From assembly GCF_946886105.1 (NCBI RefSeq), contig NZ_CAMPHV010000016.1, positions 1 to 64,000 of the forward strand: a stretch of DNA of 64,000 bases, given 5' to 3'. Every line of letters begins with the position of its first letter. The first letter of the stretch is position 1. The translations under genes were made by a program, and so were the position numbers. The stretch is from an uncultured Pseudomonas sp. Lineage in GTDB: Bacteria; Pseudomonadota; Gammaproteobacteria; Pseudomonadales; Pseudomonadaceae. Under the pieces are notes generated by a model that worked only from the letters and a program-made list of their open reading frames with translations, did no database searches and was not told the DNA's origin. Of the stretch, positions 46,453 through 54,556 are shown piece after piece.

Positions 46453-47715
46453 ATGATTTTTCCCACCATTGCGGTGGTTGGGCTGGGTTATATCGGCCTA
46501 CCTACAGCGGCTGTATTCGCTTCTCGAAAGAGAACTGTTATCGGAATTGATGTAGACCCATACGCAGTGGAGACAATAAACCGCGGAGAGGTGCATATTG
46601 TCGAACCAGATCTCGACATGCTTGTGCATGCGGCTGTAACTGAGGGATATTTGCGTGCTACATCGGTAGCCGAACCCGCTGATGCTTTTCTTCTCGCGGT
46701 ACCAACACCCTTCAAAGCTAACCACGAACCAGATCTTTCATATATCGAGGCTGCGAGTAAAGCGATAGCCCCCGTTTTAAAATCGGGTGACCTAGTCGTT
46801 TTAGAGTCGACGTCGCCGGTAGGTGCTACTGAACAAATGGCATGCTGGCTCGCTAAGGCCCGTCCTGACCTTTCGTTTCCCCAGTCCGCAGGAGAGACAT
46901 CTGATATTCGAATAGCCCATTGCCCGGAGCGGGTACTGCCTGGGCATATCCTTCGCGAGCTGGTGCACAACGATAGAGTAATTGGTGGCATGACACCGCG
47001 TTGCTCCGAAGTTGCGTCTAGTCTCTACAATATATTCGTCAAAGGTGAATGCGTAATCACCAATGCCCGTACCGCAGAAATGTGCAAGTTGACTGAAAAC
47101 AGTTTTCGCGATGTGAATATCGCCTTCGCCAACGAACTGTCCATCATCTGCGACAAACTGGATGTAGATGTATGGGAGTTAATTCGTCTTGCGAACCGGC
47201 ATCCCCGAGTAGATATTCTTCAGCCAGGTCCGGGCGTCGGTGGTCACTGCATAGCTGTAGATCCTTGGTTCATTGTCAGTCAGGCTCCGGAGCAGGCTCG
47301 GTTGATCCGCACTGCTCGCGAAGTGAATGATAGCAAGCCCGGTTGGGTTATCGATAAGATAAACAGCTTGGTTGATGAGTTGAGTAATGATTCGGGAAAA
47401 AGCCGAGACAGTATTCAAATTGGGTGTCTAGGGCTGGCATTTAAGGCCAATATCGACGATTTGCGCGAAAGCCCAGCGTTATCCATTGTACTTGAGGTTG
47501 CTCGTTGTTACCCCGGCCAGGTTTTGGCGGTCGAACCTTATCTTGAGTTAGCACCAAAAAACTTGCAGCGAGTTGAGGTGCCCTTGGTCGATCTCGCTAC
47601 GGCGATGAATGCCGATCTTTTGGTTCTATTAGTCGATCACAAGGTTTTCGCTGAGCAGCCGTTCCATATACGAGCTGACCAGCGGTTGTTAGATACCCGT
47701 GGGGCGCTGTTATAG
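46453..47715 (+). CDS. wecC: UDP-N-acetyl-D-mannosamine dehydrogenase
   Basis: A 420-residue NAD-dependent UDP-sugar dehydrogenase oxidising UDP-ManNAc to UDP-ManNAcA. It has a Rossmann start VVGLGYIGLPTAAVFA and ESTSPVGATEQM. The central helix is CKLTENSFRDVNIAFANEL, and the catalytic Cys lies in GPGVGGHCIAVDPWF. LAFKANIDDLRESPAL marks the UDP-binding C-domain. It begins immediately at the wecB stop. GC content is lower than in the core genes. UDP-ManNAcA is a common donor for O-antigen or enterobacterial-type glycans. Confidence 0.92.
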   Translation: MIFPTIAVVGLGYIGLPTAAVFASRKRTVIGIDVDPYAVETINRGEVHIVEPDLDMLVHAAVTEGYLRATSVAEPADAFLLAVPTPFKANHEPDLSYIEAASKAIAPVLKSGDLVVLESTSPVGATEQMACWLAKARPDLSFPQSAGETSDIRIAHCPERVLPGHILRELVHNDRVIGGMTPRCSEVASSLYNIFVKGECVITNARTAEMCKLTENSFRDVNIAFANELSIICDKLDVDVWELIRLANRHPRVDILQPGPGVGGHCIAVDPWFIVSQAPEQARLIRTAREVNDSKPGWVIDKINSLVDELSNDSGKSRDSIQIGCLGLAFKANIDDLRESPALSIVLEVARCYPGQVLAVEPYLELAPKNLQRVEVPLVDLATAMNADLLVLLVDHKVFAEQPFHIRADQRLLDTRGALL

Positions 47716-47814
47716 CGTTTTGCTTCTTTTTCCCATTGATAGTTGATACATGAAATAGATTCTCGTGCCCTGCTGAGAAGTATTGTAAAAGCCTAACTGT
47801 TTGGAATTATTATT

Positions 47815-48813
47815 ATGTTGACTGATAAAACTATTTTGATAACAGGTGGTACGGGTTCTTTTGGTAATACTTTCGTACCAATGACCCTGGCTAAATATAA
47901 TCCGAAGAAAATTATAATTTTCTCTCGTGATGAGATGAAACAGTGGGATATGGCCAAGAAGTTCGAAGGCGATTCTCGTGTACGTTTCTTCATCGGCGAT
48001 GTACGTGATAAAGACCGCTTATACCGTGCTCTGGACGGTGTCGATTATGTTGTGCATGCCGCTGCCACTAAGATTGTCCCAACTGCCGAGTACAACCCAT
48101 TCGAGTGCGTCAAGACCAACATTAACGGCGCTATGAACCTGATCGATGCCTGTATCGACAAGGGCATCAAGCGTGTAGTCGCATTGTCTACCGACAAGGC
48201 CAGCAGCCCGATCAACTTGTACGGTGCGACCAAGCTGGCTTCGGATAAGTTGTTCGTCTCTGGTAACTCCTACGCCGGTGGGCATGACACACGTTTCGCC
48301 GTCGTGCGCTACGGCAATGTGATGGGCTCACGCGGTTCGGTGATTCCGTTCTTCATGTCGATTAAGGATAAGGGGGTCTTGCCTATCACCGATGGGCGTA
48401 TGACCCGCTTCATGATTTCTCTCGAAGAGGGTGTCGAACTGGTCTGGCACGCCTTCGATGACATGGAAGGTGGTGAGATCTATGTGAAGAAGATCCCTTC
48501 TATGAAAGTAACGGATTTGGCATCTGTGGTTGCCCCAGAAGCAAGGCAGAAAATCATCGGCATCCGCCCCGGTGAGAAGTTGCATGAGCAGATGATCAGT
48601 GCAGAAGACTCGTACTACACCTACGAATACCCCCAGCATTACAAAATTTTGCCGGTCATCAACAACTGGTCGTCTTGCACCAAGCGCATCAAGGATGGCA
48701 GGAAAGTACCTGAGGGGTTCGTCTACTCCAGCGATAACAATTGCGAGTGGATGAGTGACAATGACCTGCGGGCTTGGATCGATAATAACCGCGAAAAGAT
48801 TGGGAGTATCTAA
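47815..48813 (+). CDS. pseB: UDP-GlcNAc 4,6-dehydratase (inverting), PseB
   Basis: A 332-residue short-chain dehydratase, first enzyme of pseudaminic acid synthesis. It has a Rossmann TGGTGSFGNTFV, the DEMKQWDM segment and HAAATKIVPTAEYNPFE. The catalytic Lys/Tyr lie in LSTDKASSPINLYGATK, which replaces the usual SDR Tyr arrangement in the soluble FlaA1/PseB group. It has no membrane helices, unlike WbpM-type dehydratases. A 99-base AT-rich gap separates it from wecC, and pseC follows three bases after its stop. Confidence 0.95.
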   Translation: MLTDKTILITGGTGSFGNTFVPMTLAKYNPKKIIIFSRDEMKQWDMAKKFEGDSRVRFFIGDVRDKDRLYRALDGVDYVVHAAATKIVPTAEYNPFECVKTNINGAMNLIDACIDKGIKRVVALSTDKASSPINLYGATKLASDKLFVSGNSYAGGHDTRFAVVRYGNVMGSRGSVIPFFMSIKDKGVLPITDGRMTRFMISLEEGVELVWHAFDDMEGGEIYVKKIPSMKVTDLASVVAPEARQKIIGIRPGEKLHEQMISAEDSYYTYEYPQHYKILPVINNWSSCTKRIKDGRKVPEGFVYSSDNNCEWMSDNDLRAWIDNNREKIGSI

Positions 48814-48816
48814 TTC

Positions 48817-49977
48817 ATGATCCCCTATGGTCGCCAGGACATTACCCAAGCGGACATCGATGCCGTCGTGACGGTGTTGCAATCCGACTTCCTCACCCAG
48901 GGCCCCATGGTGCCGGGTTTCGAGCAAAGCGTTGCACAGCATGTCGGTGCTGAGTATGCGCTGGCCGTGAACAGCGCCACTTCGGCGCTGCATATTGCCT
49001 GCGCGGCACTTGGGCTTGGTCCCGGCGATCGCTTGTGGACCACTCCGATCACCTTCGTCGCCTCGGCTAACTGTGGCCTATATTGCGGCGCGCAGGTCGA
49101 CTTCGTGGATATCGACCCGCGCACCTACAATCTCTGCCCCCAAGCCTTGGCGCACAAGTTGGAGCAGGCCGAGTGCGAAGGACGCTTGCCCAAGGTCGTG
49201 GTGCCAGTGCACCTGTGCGGACAACCCTGCGACATGCAGGCCATCCATGAATTGGCACAGCGCTATGGCTTTAAGGTGATTGAAGATGCCTCCCACGCCA
49301 TCGGTGGCAAGTACCGGGGCGAGTTCATCGGTAACTGCCGCTACAGCGATATCACCGTGCTCAGCTTCCATCCGGTGAAAATCATCACCACTGCTGAAGG
49401 CGGCATGGCATTGACCAACGATCTCGAGTTGGCCAACAAAATGGCGCTGCTACGTAGCCACGGAATTACCCGTGACCAGGCAGTGATGACCCATGAGGCC
49501 GATGGTCCTTGGTACTACCAGCAGATCGACCTCGGTTTCAATTACCGTATGACCGAGCTGCAGGCCGCCTTGGGCATTAGCCAAATAAAGCGCCTCGACC
49601 AATATGTGGCCCGCCGCCACTCGTTGGCCGAGCGCTACGACGAGCTACTGAGCGAACTGCCGATCACCATACCTTGGCAGCATCCAGACAGTTACTCAGG
49701 ACGGCACCTCTACGTGATCCGCTTGCAACTGGACAAGATTGGCAAATCTCATCGCCAAGTTTTCGTCTCGTTGCGCGAGAAAGGAATTGGCGTCAATGTG
49801 CACTACATCCCGGTGCATACCCAGCCGTACTACCAAGCCATGGGTTTCCAGGTTGGCAATTTCCCTCAAGCTGAAAGCTACTACAGTGAAGCGATTAGCC
49901 TGCCGATGTTCCAGACCCTCAGCGATCAAGACCAGGATCAAGTCATCACCGCCCTGCGTGAGGCGTTACAGGCATGA
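48817..49977 (+). CDS. pseC: PseC aminotransferase
   Basis: A 386-residue DegT/DnrJ/EryC1-type PLP aminotransferase that converts the PseB product to UDP-4-amino-4,6-dideoxy-N-acetyl-beta-L-altrosamine. Features are YGRQDITQADIDAVVTVLQSD-type start, NSATSALHIACAALGLGPGD, VIEDASHAIGGKY, the PLP lysine in SFHPVKIITTAEGG, and FNYRMTELQAALGISQ. Position directly between pseB and pseF fixes the assignment. Its stop overlaps pseF by four bases. GC content is closer to the core genes than that of wecC. Confidence 0.94.
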   Translation: MIPYGRQDITQADIDAVVTVLQSDFLTQGPMVPGFEQSVAQHVGAEYALAVNSATSALHIACAALGLGPGDRLWTTPITFVASANCGLYCGAQVDFVDIDPRTYNLCPQALAHKLEQAECEGRLPKVVVPVHLCGQPCDMQAIHELAQRYGFKVIEDASHAIGGKYRGEFIGNCRYSDITVLSFHPVKIITTAEGGMALTNDLELANKMALLRSHGITRDQAVMTHEADGPWYYQQIDLGFNYRMTELQAALGISQIKRLDQYVARRHSLAERYDELLSELPITIPWQHPDSYSGRHLYVIRLQLDKIGKSHRQVFVSLREKGIGVNVHYIPVHTQPYYQAMGFQVGNFPQAESYYSEAISLPMFQTLSDQDQDQVITALREALQA

Positions 49978-50672
49978 AGCTGGCGATCATCCCCGCCCGA
50001 GGTGGCAGCAAGCGCATTCCACGCAAGAACATCAAGCCATTTTGCGGCAAACCCATGATTGCCTGGTCCATCGAAGCAGCGCGCGCCAGCGCCTGCTTCG
50101 ATCATATCGTCGTCTCTACTGACGACGCCGAGATTGCCGCTGTGGCGCGTGAATATGGCGCCGCTGTGCCCTTTATACGGCCCGCTGAGTTGGCGGACGA
50201 TCATACGGGTACCATCCCGGTGATCCGGCATGCTATCGAGTGGTTCATTGGCCAAGGGGAGGCGGTTGAACAGGTTTGCTGTATCTATGCCACTGCACCA
50301 TTCGTCGGTGCCGAGGATATTCAGCGAGGTGGGCAGATGCTCGAAGAGACGGGGAGCGACTACGCCTTCTCAGTGACCAGCTACGCCTTCCCTATTCAGC
50401 GAGCCATTCGCATCACGGAGCGCGGCAGAATCGCGATGTTCAACCCCGAACATTTCAATACCCGCTCCCAGGATCTCGAAGAGGCCTACCACGATGCGGG
50501 CCAATTTTACTGGGGTCTCGCCAATGCCTGGCTGCAAGGAAAAATGATCTTCAGTCCAGATTCAGTGCCGATCCGCCTACCACGCCATCGCGTGCAGGAC
50601 ATCGATACGCCCGAGGACTGGCTGCGGGCCGAGTGGATGTGCAAGGCAATGCAACAGGCTCAGAACGGCTGA
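49974..50672 (+). CDS. pseF: Pseudaminic acid cytidylyltransferase PseF
   Basis: A 232-residue CMP-sugar synthetase activating pseudaminic acid with CTP. The CMP-NeuAc synthetase signature IPARGGSKRIPRKNIKPF lies at residues 5-22, followed by VVSTDDAEIAAVA, YATAPFVGAEDI and QDIDTPEDW near the C-terminus. The gene overlaps pseC (ATGA). pseG begins one base after its stop. Confidence 0.93.
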   Translation: MKLAIIPARGGSKRIPRKNIKPFCGKPMIAWSIEAARASACFDHIVVSTDDAEIAAVAREYGAAVPFIRPAELADDHTGTIPVIRHAIEWFIGQGEAVEQVCCIYATAPFVGAEDIQRGGQMLEETGSDYAFSVTSYAFPIQRAIRITERGRIAMFNPEHFNTRSQDLEEAYHDAGQFYWGLANAWLQGKMIFSPDSVPIRLPRHRVQDIDTPEDWLRAEWMCKAMQQAQNG

Positions 50673-50673
50673 T

Positions 50674-51798
50674 ATGAGTTCAATGAGGGTTGTATTTCGT
50701 GCCGACGCTTCGCTGCAGATTGGTACTGGCCACATCATGCGTTGCTTGGCTCTGGCCGATGCTCTCAAAGCGCAAGGCGCTGAATGTCAGTTCATCAGTC
50801 GCGAACACTCTGGAAACTTGATTGATCACCTTCGCAGTAAGGGGTATGACGTTCATGCTTTGCCTGCTGTGCGGGAGAGCAGGGCTACAGAGGCGAGAAA
50901 AGCACAGAAGCAACCGGAGCCCAGCGATCCTGCCCATCTCCACTGGCTAGGCGTCACACAACGACAGGATGCAGACGAATGCGCCGCGATCCTAAACGAG
51001 CTGAAGCCTGACTGGCTGATAATCGACCACTACGCTCTCGATGCCCGTTGGGAAGCCGTGCTGAAACCCTATTATGCAAAGCTGATGGTGATCGACGACC
51101 TCGCTGACAGGCCGCACCTCTGCGATTTGTTACTGGACCAGACGTTTGGGCGCGACCCGGATGACTATAAATCGCGGGTCCCGCCCGGCTGTAACCTGCT
51201 TTGCGGTGCGCAATATGCGCTGTTGAGGCCGGAGTTCGCCGCGTTGCGGCCATACAGCCTCAAGCGTCGGCAAGCAACGCCACTCGATCACCTGCTGGTC
51301 AGCATGGGCGGCATTGACAAGGACAATGCTACTGGCCAGGTATTGGAGGCGTTTCAACATACCTCTCTACCGTTGCATTGCCGAATCACCGTGGTAATGG
51401 GTGCCAGGGCACCCTGGCTTGACGTTATACGTCAACAAGCCGAGCAGTTGCCTTGGTTTACAGAGGTACGAGTCAGCGTCAATGACATGGCCCAGTTAAT
51501 GGCCGATAGCGATCTGGCAATTGGTGCTGCCGGATCGACCTCTTGGGAGCGTTGCTGCCTGGGGGTGCCAACAGTGATGGTTGTTCTTGCCGACAACCAG
51601 CGAGAGGTCGCAGTGGGGCTTGAACGGTCCAGGGCGGCGCAGGTCCTGCAAGGATCGCAACAGATTGCGGGTAGTCTTCCGGCTATGCTTAACGTCTTGG
51701 TGTCGTCGCCCTTTCAGCGGGCTGCCATGAGCCATGCCGCCTCACTCATTGCGGATGGCAGCGGACTGTCAAAAGTCATCGGATTTCTGGAGCAATAG
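50674..51798 (+). CDS. pseG: PseG: UDP-sugar hydrolase of the pseudaminic acid pathway
   Basis: A 374-residue GT-B-like nucleotidase releasing UDP from UDP-2,4-diacetamido-2,4,6-trideoxy-beta-L-altropyranose. The start RADASLQIGTGHIMRCLALADAL is diagnostic, with the catalytic His in GTGHIMR. LIIDHYALDARWE, LVSMGGIDKDNATG and GAAGSTSWERCCLGVPT follow. It lies between pseF and pseH in the canonical order. A second in-frame Met (residue 4) is possible as start. Confidence 0.93.
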   Translation: MSSMRVVFRADASLQIGTGHIMRCLALADALKAQGAECQFISREHSGNLIDHLRSKGYDVHALPAVRESRATEARKAQKQPEPSDPAHLHWLGVTQRQDADECAAILNELKPDWLIIDHYALDARWEAVLKPYYAKLMVIDDLADRPHLCDLLLDQTFGRDPDDYKSRVPPGCNLLCGAQYALLRPEFAALRPYSLKRRQATPLDHLLVSMGGIDKDNATGQVLEAFQHTSLPLHCRITVVMGARAPWLDVIRQQAEQLPWFTEVRVSVNDMAQLMADSDLAIGAAGSTSWERCCLGVPTVMVVLADNQREVAVGLERSRAAQVLQGSQQIAGSLPAMLNVLVSSPFQRAAMSHAASLIADGSGLSKVIGFLEQ

Positions 51799-51802
51799 TG
51801 TG

Positions 51803-52315
51803 ATGGCAACAATCCGACAGCGGCTACGGCCCATGATCTCAGAGGATCTTGAGCAGGTGCTGGCCTGGCGTAATCACGAAGACGTGCGGCGTTATATGTA
51901 TACGCAGCATGAGATCGCCCTGCATGAGCACACCCAATGGTTTAAGCGTGCTTATAAAGATGCCAATCGCCATCTGCTGATCTTTGAAAACGACGGCGTA
52001 GCGTTGGGCTTTATCAACATCCATCGAACGGCATCGGCGGGTATTGCAGACTGGGGTTTCTATGCCGCCCCAGACGCCCCAAAAGGAACCGGACGTGCCC
52101 TAGGGCAGGCTACCTTGCATTACGCATTTATCCAGATGGGAATGCATAAGCTCTGCGGGCAGGCTTTGGCCTATAACGAACGTTCCATCAAGTTTCACCA
52201 GAATCTGGGCTTTCAACAGGAAGGTGTTCTACGTGAACAGCATTTTGACGGCCAGGCTTATCACGACGTGGTCTGCTTTGGCCTCCTCGCCAGAGAATGG
52301 CAAGCGAAATCCTGA
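51803..52315 (+). CDS. pseH: PseH: N-acetyltransferase of the pseudaminic acid pathway
   Basis: A 170-residue GNAT acetyltransferase acetylating the 4-amino group of the PseC product. It has RPMISEDLEQVLAWRNHEDVRRYMYT typical of PseH, WGFYAAPDAPKGTGRALGQATL for acetyl-CoA binding, and YNERSIKFHQNLGFQQEGVLREQ. The start is taken as ATG 51803, five bases after the pseG stop; the GTG at 51800 is equally possible. The 23 codons upstream that remain open belong to pseG in another frame. Confidence 0.9.
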   Translation: MATIRQRLRPMISEDLEQVLAWRNHEDVRRYMYTQHEIALHEHTQWFKRAYKDANRHLLIFENDGVALGFINIHRTASAGIADWGFYAAPDAPKGTGRALGQATLHYAFIQMGMHKLCGQALAYNERSIKFHQNLGFQQEGVLREQHFDGQAYHDVVCFGLLAREWQAKS

Positions 52316-52329
52316 GAGATATAAAAATT

Positions 52330-53382
52330 ATGTCCGTACCTAGCATTAATATCGCTGGCCGTCGCATTGCTCTCGACGTCCCTCCTTATATCATCGCTGA
52401 GCTGTCCGCCAACCATAATGGCAAGCTGGAAACGGCACTGAGAATAATCGAAGAAGCGAAAAAAGCGGGCGCAGATGCGATCAAACTGCAGACCTACACC
52501 GCGGACACCATTACCCTTGATTGCGATTCTGAGGATTTTCAGATTCGCGGTGGCCTGTGGGATGGCAAGACGCTCTACAAACTTTACCAAGAAGCCCACA
52601 TGCCCTGGGAATGGCATGCTCCTCTGTTCGACTACGCCCGCAAGCTGGGAATCACCATATTCAGTTCCCCGTTCGACAATACCGCAGTCGATTTGTTGGA
52701 GAGCCTTAACGCCCCTGCATACAAAATCGCCTCCTTCGAAGCCATTGATCTACCGCTTATTCGATATGTGGCGAGCACCGGCAAGCCCATGATTATCTCC
52801 ACAGGCATGGCCAATACCGAAGAGATACAAGAGGCAATCGATGCTGCCCGAGCGGGTGGCTGCAAGGAACTCGCGATACTGCATTGCGTAAGCGGCTATC
52901 CCGCACCCGCCGAGGAATACAACCTACGCACCATCCCCGCCATGATGGAACGCTATGGCCTGGTTACCGGCTTATCCGATCACACACTGGATAACACCAC
53001 GGCAGTCACAAGCGTAGCGCTGGGGGCTTGCATTATCGAAAAGCACTTTACTCTTAACAGGCAAGGCGGTGGTCCGGACGACAGTTTTTCGTTAGAGCCA
53101 GAAGATCTTAGAGCGCTATGCACTCAAACCAAAACAGCGTGGGCTGCTTTGGGCAAGATAAAAACAGAACGCTCGGAAAGTGAAAAGGGTAATGCCCAGT
53201 TTCGCAGATCGCTCTACGTCTGTAAGGAAATCAAACGTGGTGAGCCGATTACGGCGGATAACATCAGGAGTGTCAGACCCGGATTTGGAGTAGCGCCCAA
53301 ACACTTTGATGAATTTTTGGGGAAAAGGGCGCGACAAGATTTGTTGGCAGGCACTCCGCTTTCGTGGGGTGCAGTTGAGTGA
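52330..53382 (+). CDS. pseI: Pseudaminic acid synthase PseI
   Basis: A 350-residue NeuB-family enzyme condensing the released sugar with phosphoenolpyruvate to give pseudaminic acid. The TIM-barrel domain shows IIAELSANHNGKLETAL and GADAIKLQTYTADTITLD. It continues with SFEAIDLPLIRYVASTGKP, LSDHTLD and IIEKHFTLNR. The C-terminal SAF (antifreeze-like) domain starts near RRSLYVCKEIKRGEPI. The YTADT motif supports Pse rather than sialic or legionaminic acid. ATG 52330 is chosen over one at 52297, which lies inside pseH. Confidence 0.93.
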   Translation: MSVPSINIAGRRIALDVPPYIIAELSANHNGKLETALRIIEEAKKAGADAIKLQTYTADTITLDCDSEDFQIRGGLWDGKTLYKLYQEAHMPWEWHAPLFDYARKLGITIFSSPFDNTAVDLLESLNAPAYKIASFEAIDLPLIRYVASTGKPMIISTGMANTEEIQEAIDAARAGGCKELAILHCVSGYPAPAEEYNLRTIPAMMERYGLVTGLSDHTLDNTTAVTSVALGACIIEKHFTLNRQGGGPDDSFSLEPEDLRALCTQTKTAWAALGKIKTERSESEKGNAQFRRSLYVCKEIKRGEPITADNIRSVRPGFGVAPKHFDEFLGKRARQDLLAGTPLSWGAVE

Positions 53383-53422
53383 TCTTTCTGTCACGAATGA
53401 ATTATTTAATTAGAAGAATATT

Positions 53423-54544
53423 ATGATTTTAGGTGAGGGGAAAAAAGAAGGGCTAGATATTCTAGTTACAACCTACCCGGAACAAGGGTCAAGGAATGTA
53501 GGAGATAAATTAATATCAGTGTCCGCACTGAAGCTGATTCGGTATCGAGTTCCGGACTATGACCCGGTGATGATTTTTCGCGAAGAGTCGTTAGAGCGAT
53601 TTGAAAAGAGCGCGGTAAGAACAATATTAGCGCCGGGTTTTTCGGTGAATGATGGTGCTTACCCAAATCTATTCAAGCTTTACGAAGACATTAAGGGCCT
53701 GTCTGGGATTTTTTACCCGGTTGGGTGCTCTTTTCAGCACTTGGTTCCTCTCAAAGAAACATATGAAAACTATGAATACTCTGAGGAGACATTAAATTTT
53801 CTGAAAACGATTGCGCAAGGATGCGGTCCGTTGCCTTGTCGCGATCAGTTGATAGTCGGTATGTTAGATAGACATAAAGTGCCGGCGTTTTATTGCGGGG
53901 ATCTAGCTTTATATGACGATGATGTTGTCGGTTCTGAATTCGTGCCGCCTGCCAATATACGGTCAGTAGTTTTTACTGTGCAACACAAGCCGAAGTTTAT
54001 GCAGCAATCATTTTCTATGCTGAATCTCATAAAGGCGGAGTTTCCTGATGCAGAGCTATATGTGGCCCATCATAGCAAGGTTAACAAGAATTCCCAGCAG
54101 GTATCTGAGTATGCGAAATCTATTGGGTTTGTTGAGCGAGATTTGTCAGGTGATATTAGCAGTCTGGATTTTTACGAAGGAATAGACCTGCACATTGGTT
54201 ACAGACTGCATGGGCATATTTCGTTCTTGAGAAGAAGGAAGCCTAGTTGCTTGCTAATCGAAGATTCTAGATCTTTTGGAATAGCTAATACAGAACATTT
54301 GAGTGTTGGTGCTTTTGATGGTCATAGCGATGATGGAGAAAGGGTCGATCAGAATGCTCCAAAACGAGTCATTGAATATGTGCGTGGGCAAGTTGAAAGT
54401 AGCTTTTATGATTTTCATCGGCTATTCAATTTTGTGGATAAAAGTTATCTCTCTTGTGTTAGGCCGTATTTTGATATTTTTTCCGAGCGGCTTGGCTGGC
54501 AAAAGAGTATGGCCTCAAGGTTTGATGAAATAAATAAAATATAA
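53423..54544 (+). CDS. Polysaccharide pyruvyltransferase-family protein
   Basis: A 373-residue protein with features of the PS_pyruv_trans family. GSRNVGDKLISVSALKLI lies near the N-terminus, GDLALY in the middle, and the family hallmark HIGYRLHGHISFLRRRKP at about 257-274. Such enzymes add pyruvate ketals from PEP to sugars, or in some cases act as GT-B glycosyltransferases. The acceptor is unknown. There is no membrane segment. From this gene on the DNA is clearly AT-rich compared with everything before 42 kb. It follows pseI by about 40 bases. Confidence 0.75.
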   Translation: MILGEGKKEGLDILVTTYPEQGSRNVGDKLISVSALKLIRYRVPDYDPVMIFREESLERFEKSAVRTILAPGFSVNDGAYPNLFKLYEDIKGLSGIFYPVGCSFQHLVPLKETYENYEYSEETLNFLKTIAQGCGPLPCRDQLIVGMLDRHKVPAFYCGDLALYDDDVVGSEFVPPANIRSVVFTVQHKPKFMQQSFSMLNLIKAEFPDAELYVAHHSKVNKNSQQVSEYAKSIGFVERDLSGDISSLDFYEGIDLHIGYRLHGHISFLRRRKPSCLLIEDSRSFGIANTEHLSVGAFDGHSDDGERVDQNAPKRVIEYVRGQVESSFYDFHRLFNFVDKSYLSCVRPYFDIFSERLGWQKSMASRFDEINKI

Positions 54545-54556
54545 GGAAAAATATTC

